In this document: in pieces, positions 1 to 12,457 of the stretch
Layout: each line of letters begins with the position of its first letter
How positions within the stretch are numbered: the first letter of the stretch is position 1
NCBI GenBank assembly: GCA_035771165.1
Contig: JAWNZC010000446.1
Coordinates: 992,001 to 1,056,000 of the forward strand
Direction of reading: 5' to 3'
Length of the DNA stretch: 64,000 nt
Source: Paragorgia papillata
Lineage: Eukaryota > Cnidaria > Anthozoa > Scleralcyonacea > Coralliidae
Program-made: the position numbers and the translations under genes
Notes under the pieces: model-generated
Told to the model about the DNA's origin: nothing
The model's database searches: none
Seen by the model: only the letters and a program-made list of their open reading frames with translations

Positions 1-355
1 TTGAAGTAGTATTTCAAAAACTCATTAATAATTCACGAGGAAAACACAAAGAAAATCAGTACCATGTCCATGGTTTTATACCTGATAAAATGTCTTGACG
101 TCAGAAAGAATACTAATGAACATACAACTTTATATAAAGAATACTAATGAACATACAATTTTATATAAAGAATACTAATGAACATACAATTTTATATAAA
201 GAATACTAATGAACATAACATCCAATAACGAATCGTTTTTGAAGCCATTCAAAACACTCGCATCACGTGTTTTAATCAGATCTAAAACACTCGGGCTGCG
301 CCCTCGTGGTTTTAAATCTGATAAAACACTCCTGCTCGTGTTTTAAATATTACAT
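1..355 (+). repeat. Dispersed repeat, inverted relative to 8,035-8,345
   Basis: Positions 1-355 match the reverse complement of 8,035-8,345, including gggctgcgccctcgtggtttt. Inside is a tandem run of about 30-bp units (aagaatactaatgaacatac): about four units here and about three in the partner. The repeat probably continues left of the window. Confidence 0.88.
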
Positions 356-1284
356 AATAGACCCCCGGAACACAACGTAAAAACGGCTGATCTGGAGGAC
401 AACTTCAAAGTTTTGCCTAGAGTTCCCAGGTCAAAAAAGCCATACAATTAATTAAAGTAAATGGTTTGAAACTAGGATTAGTACTCGTTTATGAAAGACG
501 ATGGTCTAAGGTTAGTGTAGTCTTGAGAAAGACTGTTGTTGTTGTTAGTGAATGACATTTCGACGGCCTCAGCGGCGTTCATCTTTAGACTCTGAAGATG
601 ACAGTCTTTCTCAATACTACACTACCTATAGACGATCAATTTTCACAAAGTTCGTATGTTTGGTCCATGCGGGATGTGTTTTGGAACAATCCTCGCTCCT
701 TCGTCGCTCAACCTAAGTACGAAATCATCAAGCAAATACTTTCTACTATAATAATCGTGTGTAATAGAGGAGGTGGGCAATTTGTCTGCACATGCGCGAA
801 ATCAAGAATGCGTGGATTTTTCGCAAAACCACTATATTCTGCTTGCGCCGACCATGAACGTGTTGATGTGATGCGAACGGCTAGATTTTTTTGCTATCCT
901 TCGTCAAAGAAGAGGGTTAATTGCTGTTTTCGTTGAAAATAGAGTAATTCGATCAACTCGTGTTCGCAAGAAGAGCTTTGAACTGAATATGTAAAGCACA
1001 TTTTGGGAACATAAAAGTATGAACTGAATATCTGGGCTTATCTTGAAGTAAAAGGAAACGTTTAATCGATCCTGTGAGGTCGAACAGAAAGGACTCGAGG
1101 AGTTGAAATCAATTTTCGTAACGTAAAGATAGATTTAACATAAAGATATTTAAGATGAACTCAGAGAACTCGCTACTAAAATCGTATTTTGACTTTCGCA
1201 AAATTAAAAAAAAAAAAAATTAAAAAAAATGACAATAAAGAACAAATACGCCCGCGACTTTTTGGTCAGCGCAGACAAATTGCC

Positions 1285-1440
1285 GCCAGTAGTATAAACT
1301 CTTAACGACAGTTTAACTACTCGTCGCGTAGTTAGCTAAATCGTCGTCAACTTCTCAAACACTGGTCCTGATTGGCTAGAATTAAGCTCTAACTACAGTT
1401 AAAGTCAACTACCTTTTTATACAACTGGCCCCTGTTGTGT
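1285..1440. mobile_element. MITE of the ggccagttgtataa family
   Basis: Shares cttaacgacagtttaactac, ttggctagaattaag and a closing ttttatacaactggccc with 18,150-18,300 and 26,130-26,280. The left end there, ggggccagttgtataacgc, is the reverse complement of the right end here, so it is a short inverted-repeat element. Confidence 0.7.
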
Positions 1441-1651
1441 AATAGTGGATGAGGGTGGATATAAATGTCTAGTAAATTGAGGTAGTCTGGATAGCCGGGA
1501 TACTTCAAAGCATATATAATGAGCTGTGACCTAATGTTGGAATGGTCCTCCTCAGGTGCGCAAACCTTTTGTTGTACTCTTATTATGATACCATGATCGC
1601 CTCGGATTCATTTGTTCTCCGAGGGAATGTAAACCTCGTATTTCCCTCATT

Positions 1652-1768
1652 CTAATTTTCCCGTGCATATTGATGAGGGAAAATTAGAAGACAAAGAAAT
1701 CTTTTGTCTTCTTCTAAATTTCCCGCTTGCATATATTTCCCCTCATCAACATGCACGGGAAAATTGGA
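1652..1768. repeat. Nested hairpin (inverted repeat)
   Basis: Outer arms attttcccgtgcat.ttgatgaggg and its complement, with inner arms aattagaagacaaaga and its complement around a few central bases. A second smaller inverted repeat (cataacatgac/gtcatgttatt) follows at 1,845-1,905. Non-coding foldback DNA downstream of PPWD1. Confidence 0.7.
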
Positions 1769-2127
1769 TGCAACTTCTCTGATCAACCGTGTAAATTTCC
1801 TGTTGGTAAGATTCTCAAAGTTTTCCTCGGCGGTCATAATATTACAAACTAATAACATGACTTTTCGGGAAATTAGCGATTAAATTTCCCCTTTGTCATG
1901 TTATTACTTATAATAATTAAACAACACGGTTAAGCTAATTGAAAGCAAACACTACTATTGCTGGGTTGCACGTTACGTTATGACCAGCAACATATACTGC
2001 AGGCATCCGTGCATGTAGACTGACTAATATCCAACGTCCTCCCCACCTAGCAGATATTTTCAAATGATCAGAAACACAAACACTGCCATCTACTTGTTTC
2101 TCTTTGATGAAATCATGAATGGCTGTT

Positions 2128-4483
2128 TTATTTCACAGCAACATTTAGCACTTTCACGTCTTCATAAGGCTTGTCATCGCGAGGATTTGTTTTTGCGTTG
2201 CTGATATCCTGAACTACGTCCATTCCTTTCACAACTCGTCCAAACACCGTATGCTTGTTATCCAACCAAGGCTACATGAAAAACAAGAAGACACGATATA
2301 ATTATCACGTACATATATAACAACGAATTTGTCATGGTGACATTAATCATAGTCAATAAAGATATGGTTTGGAAACTCAGCTAAAGTCTTTGGTCTAACT
2401 TTTTGTTTGCCTTTATGCATTTTTGTGCACGGTCACTGAACACATTGTATTTTAGTATAATGAACGAATTGTCCAATAGCAACGTTTCACTTCAATCACT
2501 CAACCGTGCTATTTAAATATTAATAAACCTAAAACAAAGGATGTGCACGGTGTAAGGTACGGTTCAACATAAAATCACAGCTCATTATTCTTGGGTTTCA
2601 CCCACGTGACCGACAGCCATATTCGATTGCTAAAACAATAGGAAATTTGTGAATAAGAATAGAGCTAAATCCCAATGGGGTTCATTTAGGACACAAATAT
2701 GGCCACCGTTTTGTTTTGGGGCACAAATATGGCCGCCGTGACGTCACGTGAAACCCAGCAATAGGCGCTTTGAAGTTTGCTGAGTCTCCAGACCATATCT
2801 CGATTGACTATGCATTAATGTAAATGCTTATTCACACTATACGTTACTTGATTATCTACTATTAAGGGCCTGTTTATATGATCCGGGTATACTGGGATGC
2901 CCCCGGTTGCTCGGGATAAATTTCATCCCCCGGTTGACCGGATGAATTTTATCCCGGGTCAAAAAGCGCGGGCAAAAACTCACCCTAATTCTACTATGTT
3001 AGAAATTATTTCACTTTTATTCAGTTTGGACGAAATTCTGACCGTAATATTCAACGTTACAAGCATTGTAGTTCAGTAAACGTCATCTCGGTCTGCCTCA
3101 GCTGACCGAGATCCCGGTAAGGTGGGACTCCATATCAACGTACTGGTCTCCATATAAACATAACTTGGAAAATGACAGTAAATTATCTACAAGCCGAGAT
3201 CCCGGTGCACTGGGACATCCCAGTGCCCTAAGATTCAGTCAACGTACTACGACTACGGTACAAAGTTTAACAGTAGTAGAAAATGGTGGTGTATTTATAC
3301 ATTTCAATTTCAAGATACACAATCGCACGGACTCGTTGTTTTGCGGAATTCTCGAAGAAAAAAACTTGATCCATCATTTTTAGTCGCGAGAACAAGATTA
3401 AGCTTTCCCAAGCTTCTGTAGTGTACCCGAGTTCCACGTTGCCATTAAAGTGCTTACAAACCCAAATATAAACAAATAAATTTCCAACGCATCCGGAAAA
3501 AATCCAACTTAGTTCAACGCTACTCTGGTTTAAACGTTTTTTGAACGCAACTTGATCACCTTCACAACGATCACCCCTCAGTGATCAGTCCATCGATCCC
3601 GCCAATAAAAAAGAAAATGAGCATGGACATACCAAAGCTCAGAGCTGTCAGCTTGCTTAAGGTGAGTTAATACGCGAGCAACATTTTTCTTCAACTTGCA
3701 ACGCAACAAAATTGCGCTGCAAGTCGAAGAAAAATGTTGCCCGTATTACCTCACCTTTAGGTTTTGTTGATCTTACCGTTGGAACTATTGTGATGAAAAA
3801 TTGTGAGCCGTTCGTATTAGGGCCAGCGTTCGCCATGCTTAAGGTGTAGGGACGATCATGACGTAAATTATGATGAAGCTCGTCTTCAAATTCACCACCC
3901 CAAATCGACTCACCACCCGTGCCATCACCTAAGACAAAATTAAACATATAACTGTGAAGTACAATATAGATATTATGTGACTTATGCCAAATCGAGGCTT
4001 GGTGATCATATGAACCTTTTTTATGAATGACTTTGCAAACGTCTCCCCTTAACAAGTAAGATCGCCATGGCGTTAGACAGAGTAAAAAGATACATTTGTC
4101 CCACAACAACAATGGGAGTGAAAGGGTTAATCAATAGTGTGTGTAACCCTTTCATACAAGGCTTGTATACTACGCGAGGCCTGATTGGTCAATTGCCGTG
4201 TTTGGATCAGAGTATCCAAACAACGAAAATTCCCGCCAAAACGATTTTTTGAAAATGTCGGACAGTATATCATATTCACTTGTGATTATTTTATAAAAGA
4301 AATACCAAATGTTTTTTTCCATGTTTGGAGACTCTTATCCAAACACTTGGGAAATTGCTCGACTTTCCTACGGCTCGTGTTTTGTTACGCTTTTCTCCAG
4401 TCTCGCAATTTCCCGCATGTTTGGATCAGAGTATCCAAACACGGAAAACCATTTGGTATTTCTTTATTCCAAAACGTCTCTCT

Positions 4484-4521
<38 letters not shown>

Positions 4522-7500
4522 AGATAAAGTTGTTCCACAATAACAATGCGCATAAAAAGGTTAACATCACCTTAAAAGCGATTTAAATGTCATGAATTTG
4601 AATAATTCATAAGATGGTGTCCTCATGATATTTCCCCGCATTAAGCGTTTAGTTATCACCAGAATATCTCAGTCGACCAATTCGTGCAGCGGACTGCTTT
4701 AAACTTTTAAAACTGTCAGAGTCAACATTTTTCTTGACTTCGGCAGTTGACTTTTACAATGTAAGAAACATATGCATGCTTAATTTAGGGTCTGCTATTG
4801 TTTTCGGATAGAGCTATATTCTATATTCTTATATTCTATTGTTCTGACAAGAACAAATTATGTATTCACCCTAACAAAATGCAACATATAAAAAAAATCA
4901 AGTTTTTCGTCATGTTTCTGAAAAATTTCTTAGTGCGCGTAAGTTTACGTATTGAATAGGGTTAGCTTAATCCACATATCACCTGTATAAGCCTATATAG
5001 TTGACAATTCATATATCAAAAAACTGAAACTCAAACGTTACTGAAGTCATCCCAATTCAATCCACTGCATTTAGTTTTTACTTACTGCAAATCTGTAGAC
5101 TCCACCTACCTAATGGATCTCCAGTCTGGATCATAAATTGTTTTATAACACGATGAAATATGTGTCCATTGTAGTAACCATTTCGGCTGTGTACCACGAA
5201 ATTTTCCACCGTTTTAGGACATCTAGATAAGAATCAAATGAAAACGGTGAGGGCTTTAAGTACTGAGGTTTCGAACTAAAGCCTCTCATTAGGGGAAATC
5301 GTGAGTTTTTTTAACAAAAAATTATGGCATTACAGATTTTGTTTTAAATTTAAACATGGCTACGTATTTAAAAAAAACTGTTTTGTGCAAAATCTCAGCA
5401 TAGTTCACCAGATAAAATACCAAAATATTACGTCATGCAAAATAGCGTGCGTCACTTGCACACGTCGTTTCATTTCTATATGTTTTTACATCGACGTGCA
5501 TTCTCACGCTCACGAATGGTTGCGCAAGTTCGTTGATATTTTGCAAAATATAACGCATGAGATATATAATTTGATGACTGAAATGTGTATATCGAGCCAC
5601 CTTAAGCTCGTTATTTCTTGCTAAACTTGGTGTCTCCAATTTGTACTGTAAAGACCTAAAAGAAATCCATATACTGTACATTTGATTTTTTTTGCGTTAA
5701 CGACCAATTTTCTCTCAGTTGCCCAATTTTTTATGGCATCAGTTGTCTTGGTAAATTCACCTGTTGGGTTCTCCCTGTTAAGTTCATAGTCAGAGGGCTC
5801 TAGTTACATTCACATCAGCTTGCGTGCCTTTAGAATTCGGTTAAGGCTGGTTTCCACTCAAGAAAATCTTCCGCAGGACAGGAACGGACAGGGAAGTTTT
5901 CTTTGTCTTGTGAGCTGTCGGTCGAAACTAATGACTTTAACACAAAGGAAACTTTCCTGTCCGTTCCTGTCCTGCAGAAGATTATCTTGAGTGGAAACTA
6001 GCCTTTAGAGATCGGTTACATATTGGTGTAGTGGGTAAAGATCTCAATTTCAGTAAAAGTTTTACTTACTCTTTCAAGAACAGTTTAACATGTATGTCTC
6101 CCATAGTTGTGTGAATGACAACGCTTTCGGCTAGTCGATCTAATCCTCCAGAAGACTAAATAGAATTAAGATAGTGATTGCTGTCAACTGAAGTGGCAGG
6201 ACACATTATAGTTGGCGCTGGATCAAAGCGAATTAAAGGCTGGATCAAAGTAAAGTAAAGTAAAGTAAAGTAAAGTAAAGTAAAGTAAAGTAAAGTAAAG
6301 TAAAGTAAAGTAAAGTAAAGTAAAGTAAAGTAAAGTAAAGTAAAGTAAAGTAAAGTAAAGTAAAGTAAAGTAAAGTAAAGTAAAGTAAGGTAAAGTAAAG
6401 TAAAGTAAAGTAAAGTAAAGTAAAGTAAAGTAAAGTAAAGTAAAGTCAACTGGACTGGACTGGAGTCCTGTCTATAATATTTAGTCAAGTCCAGTAGCCT
6501 AGACTTGTGCATGTAGAACAGGTTCGATCAGAATAAGGTGGTGTTAAATTAGCCGTGCGGTTCAATGTAATAGATTGAAGTAAAATACAACGAAAGAATC
6601 AGATTACACACGAAGACACAAAGAAGAATATTACACACGGACGATCACACATGTACTTATGCATGGTTGATTTGCATTATCTCAAGTGGGGTGGATGTTC
6701 AAAATTAGATATCGGGTCCGTGCAGGCTGTCCCTCCTGTTTCTGACAAGAGCCTGCGCGTTAAATATAAAGGGGATATTACACGGTGGCGAGAAGATATG
6801 GATTTTATGTTCGAGTGGCAAGGACAATATCTCACGAGTGAGCGCAGCGAACGAGTAATGTTCTATTTATTATAATTATGGACAATGAAATTATGCGTGG
6901 AACAGGAAGTGATTGATGTTGATAAACTGGGTTTAACGCAAAAACTACAACCGCTTGACCTAAACTTTTAGAAAATACAAATAAAAAATACAACAACTTC
7001 TTCAAATACGTCATTTTACGTGAAAAACTGAATTAAGAAAAGTTAGTGGCTCAAATTTACTTGATCGAAACTTACGGCAAAAGGCGTAAATTTTGACTTG
7101 TCGATATGTCACTCGCGAGCGTTACATACGAGAAATACGCCACTCGGTTCCCGGATGTAGTGAAATATGGATTCTACGAGTTGCTAGTAAAATACTCTTC
7201 TCCATATAATAAATATTAAATACGAATTCAAAACCATTTATAAACTATTCTAACTAGTACTAAAGACGAGGCGTATGTACTCTGAGGCGCAAGTAGTATA
7301 CATGCAGAAGGCCCTTTCTGTATACTACTGGCGCAGGCTAATATATATTCATACTATCGTATACAAACTATTCAACTGACTAAATCTTTACCAACCTCTG
7401 TAGCGGCGTATATTTCTTCTCTCGAAGGTTTTTCGTTAAAAACATCTCGATCTCCTTCCACACTATAAACAAATATAAAATAAAAAATAGTACGCATTTG

Positions 7501-10500
7501 CATACCGCATGCGTCTACTGCCATTTGACTTAAAATATAATAGTGTGAAATTAAGCGTAAAGGTTTGATGAACTATGCTAATTATAAATGAGAAATAATG
7601 CGTAAAAGTTAGCTGAGCAAATGATATAGTGGTGAAATGCAACTAATTTAATTACTATACTTGAAATAAAAAATACCTGAATAATAACACAATTTACACG
7701 TATCAAGTAACAATAATATTAATCTATACTGTATTGCAAAATGCAGTAATGCATGCTGCATGTAGCTGTAAACAGTTATGTGGAGTTTTGCCATCTTATA
7801 GAGCACTTTCATAAAGGCCTCCCTTTAAATATTCTTTTATGTGCATTTAAATTAGCCTTTTTGGCCTCGTTATGAAGCAAAGATTCTTTTGAATTGCAGA
7901 CACACAAACGAGGCGAGAAAGGCTTATTAAGATTCTTATAAAAGAATATTCAAATCAGTCGCCATTATGAAAGTGGTGTATACACCGCAGTCATAAAGAG
8001 ACCGCTAATTTATATTCTTTTGTATGCATATTCTTTTTGTAATATTTAAAACACGAGCAGGAGTGTTTTATCAGATTTAAAACCACGAGGGCGCAGCCCG
8101 AGTGTTTTAGATCTGATAAAACACGTGATGCGAGTGTTTTGAATGGCTTCAAAAACGATTCGTTATTGGATGTTAGGTTCATTAGTATTCTTTATATAAA
8201 ATTGTATGTTCATTAGTATTCTTTAAATAAAATTGTATGTTCATTTGTATTCTTTCTGATGTCAAGAAGTTTTATCAGGTATAAAACCACGAACATGGTA
8301 CTGATTTCCTTTGTGTTTTCCTCGTGAATTATTGAGTTTTTTAATTACCCTTTGGAACCCCGTTTTTGTGTAAAGGTTGTTTTGTCAAAACTATTAAAGC
8401 TCCTTCTATAGTATATAAATACGCAACGGACTGTGGTCCTTAAAGTTAAATCATTCAAGTAGATTCCGCTTTCTCTTATCAGCAGTAAAAATAAAGTACC
8501 GGGTGGCGCAAAAAAAAGTACCCCTGTGTGATTCAGTATAACGTAAAAACTAGAAAAGCTATTACACTATAACAACTTTCTTTGCATTCAATAATGGCTA
8601 ACTTAAATTTTGAGATACAAATTTTGCATTTTCATGCAATATTGACCGAGATACAAACGTTTGAATTTGCATGAACTTTTAAAAATTTGTTTAAAAACGA
8701 CGAAAAAAGGGGTATTAAACTAATTCGAAAGCCATTACTATTTTATCATAAGTATTAAGTATTGGGAATTTCAATGAAGTGAACTTCAAGTTGAGGATGT
8801 GTATCTGTAAAAGACTTATGATGTAACTTTCTTTCCTTTAACTACAATAAATTAGTTATCAAGTTTTAACAAACTGTACGTACCAATATTACGGCTTTAA
8901 CACAAGTTATTGCTGTATTAATATTTGATAGGCCGTTTTTAGCAAATTTTTACACTTCCAAAAATGTTTACTCAATTTTAAACATTAATATATCGGTCAA
9001 TATTGCATGAAAATGCAAAAGTTGTACATCAAAATTTAAGTTAGCCATTATTGAATGCAAAGAAAGTTGTTATAGTGTAATAGCTTTTCTAGTTTTTAAG
9101 TTATACTGAATCAAACAGGGGTACGTTTTTTTTGCGCCACCCGGTATACCTTTGATCAGGATCTCGTCTCGTAAAAATGTAAAATCTGTTCTTTTTGTTA
9201 GCGGTGCAAAAGATAGTAGGATCTGTCAAGGACTTGTTTAGATTGGGATTGTCAGCTGCTTCAGTTTCCTGAAAATTAAAAAGCATGAAAAAATATTTCG
9301 TAAAAATGATCAGGAAAAGACTGAGATGCTCTGGGTAAAAAACACAGGCGACAAAGTGCTTTGTATAAGGGGCCATACACAAAATACGTGACGCTTCGGG
9401 GGGTAGGGGGTGTTTGAACAATAGTCACATAATGTCACAAGGGGGGAGGGGGTATCACAAAGCACTGTCACGTGACGGAGAGGCTGAAGGCTGAAATTAA
9501 ACAAGACGATGTTAATGTTGATGAGAATTTATTGTAGAGTTGCAAATCCTCATTCTATACCACGAACAACGATATATTGGAGCTAGTATTTACCGTGAAA
9601 GTGGATCCTGAAGGCTCAGTCCAAAAAAGATCTAGATCTGGCACATGCTCTCGAATTACTGCATATTAATTTGGTGGGGGTTTTTTGGGGGTTTTTTGGT
9701 GTTTTTTTTGAATTTTCGATGGGGGGTAATGCCAACCGTCACAGATTGTCACAGGGGGGGGAGGGGGGAGTCAAAAATCGCCAAAAAAAGCGTCACGTAT
9801 TTTGTGTATGGCACCTAAGCAGAAGTCGAGACGTTTTATCAAAACGTAACTTTTGGCCTTGGGTGTATGGGAGTCGGTAATGTAATATCAGCGGTGTAGA
9901 GTCTAGCAATAACAATAGTGGTAAAAATTCAGTATAGGCAGTAATGAGATAAAAATTGTCGAAATATTATTATAAGGTGAGACTCTAGAAACGCAGAGCA
10001 GCATGTGCATGCATTACTGAATCTCGCAATAACCATATTGTTTACATCGTGATATCTAATCTATTACCCAGTTCTATCATTTCTTTAAACATACCACCGC
10101 ATTTCTCACCTGTGTTGGGGGGGGGGGGGTGTTTATATAGAGAAGGCTAGTAAGATAATTGGATTTCGCCTCTGCACGCACATGAACATTTTCCAGCCCT
10201 TCCAGAAAGGTTATAGTCCCCCATGCACAAATACACACTGCGAGTTCCCCATGCGCCTTTTAAACGAACACAAAATAAAATACTTTTTCCGCCTTTCCAG
10301 ATAATAGAGAGGCGTTTTATACTCACCAAGGTTACCGCAGCCTTCCCTTTGTTCGGTTTTCCTTGATATAAAGCTAAACTAAGGAATCGTACGTTCTCGT
10401 TCTTGCCAATAATACGAACGCATTTATTGGTGTGAATGTTAATTACTTTAATTCCAAACAATGTAGCGTATAACAAGAAGAAGCCACTCTCGTCAAAAAT

Positions 10501-12386
10501 AATGTTCGAATATCTCAAATTCTTTGTCTTTTCAAGATCTTTCTCTGTCGCCATCCGCCGTCCAAACTCCATGTCAGGCAAATGTCGACCGGACTGTTGC
10601 ATTTCCGTAAAAACCTGTAGCTCCTCGTCGAATACGCGGATTTTTCTGCCCGACAAAAAACGAAACACTCGTACTTTACGGTCCTGCGACATTGTGGCGA
10701 AGACTTTGCCATCAGGTGAAAACGCCAGCGATGTTGGGACGGTTTTACACTTAAATAAAATAACAATAAACTATTTGAGACTGTTTTAAAACCCACCGAC
10801 AGGCGATAATTTAAAGAAAATAACCAAAAAACTTAAATCGAAAAGAAACATCTTGCAAGGCTTCATCTTCAAAATTTAACTCAACTAGACGTTGACGCAT
10901 CAACTCCTCGTATTCAAACTGATGTTTTGATAGAAACCAGGACTGTTTGTTGCTCACGATTTGATTAAGAACAGAAATGATTAAGGTGATGCATTTTTTA
11001 CCATAAACGTCATCACTTGGATACAATTGCATCTAATTAATATACCAATTACATATGTATCTCAACCGTATAACTACAACTCTAGATCACGTTAAATTCA
11101 AAAGTGTTAATGTAGTCAAACAGACAAACCCTTGACTGACTCACCATAACAAATTCAAATAGATCGGTGTCGGTTTTGAAATTAAAGTCAATATTCTGGG
11201 GAAATTTGTAATCTCCTTTTGACCCTGACCAATATTCAACCATACCAGCCTCGTCAGCAGACACGACGACGTCATATATTGAATTGTACTAATGAATAGA
11301 GAAAAACATAAAACGATGATATAATAAGTATTGGTTAGTGGGTCTGTTCAGACTAGGTGCCCAGGTACGGTGTTCGGGCATGGGTCACTTGTTCACATTC
11401 ACGGCGCCCTGGATCTGATAAGCGTTCACACAGAAAGCTTTTCATGGCTTTTGTAGCTATTTTGTGGCTTCGAGGCTTCGAATTACAAGGAATATTGAGT
11501 AAAAAGCGTGGACACCACTTTGGGCACTCCGGCACTATGAAAACGTGTTCACATTAGTACCCGTATACCCGGGCACGGTGCCCGGGTACTATACCTCAAC
11601 GCACGGTGCCCGGTTTTGATTAGTTTGAGTTGGGCACCGCGAAAAAGTCGTGTTCACACTAGTGCCTGTGCCCGGGCGCCTAGTCTGAACAGGAGGTAAC
11701 CTACTTAGTTCATGATCACAGAGGTTGCCTAAGAAAACTGAGATACTGAGTTCGTTATCACAGAGGTTGTCTAAAAAACACTTTAGTCGCGATGATAAAT
11801 CCTTTCTCACATTCGTGACCATTGATTAACCATAATATATTAGCGCGGGGCATTAACTTGTTTTATGCGTGGTTGGGATTAATTATTATAAATAAACAAC
11901 CGCGGTACATCAAAGAAAACCGAGGTGATCATAAACTAAGATAGCAAAGACCATGCTAATAACTATGATTATAGTCGAGTAATTACAGTATAATTGTAAT
12001 TGCTGGTAATGATGATTATATAACTATTGCTTTACTCATTGGAAAATTCGTTTGAATGATGGTGTCATAGTGATTGTGATAGTGATGATGATAGTAATGG
12101 TAATGGTGATAATGGATGATGATGATGACTGTGGTGGTGGTGGTGATGATGATGTTGATAACGATGACGATGACAACGACGACGACGATAACGATAACGA
12201 TGGCGGTGACGATGATGATGATGATGATAGTAATGGTAATGGTGATAATGGATGATGACTGTGGTGGTGATGATGATGATGATGTTGATAACGATGACGA
12301 TGACAACGGCGACGATGACAACGACGACGACGATGACGGTAACGATGGCGGTGACGATACCGATAACGATAACGATGATGATGATG

Positions 12387-12457
<71 letters not shown>

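Noticed and set aside
6156..6512. 118-aa frame with repeated LLYFT
   Set aside because: Translation of the (TAAAG)n array.
10811..11032. 73-aa minus-strand frame with [19 protein letters not shown]
   Set aside because: Looks protein-like, but lies between PPWD1 exons 7 and 8, whose junction already gives the conserved protein without it; no family recognised.
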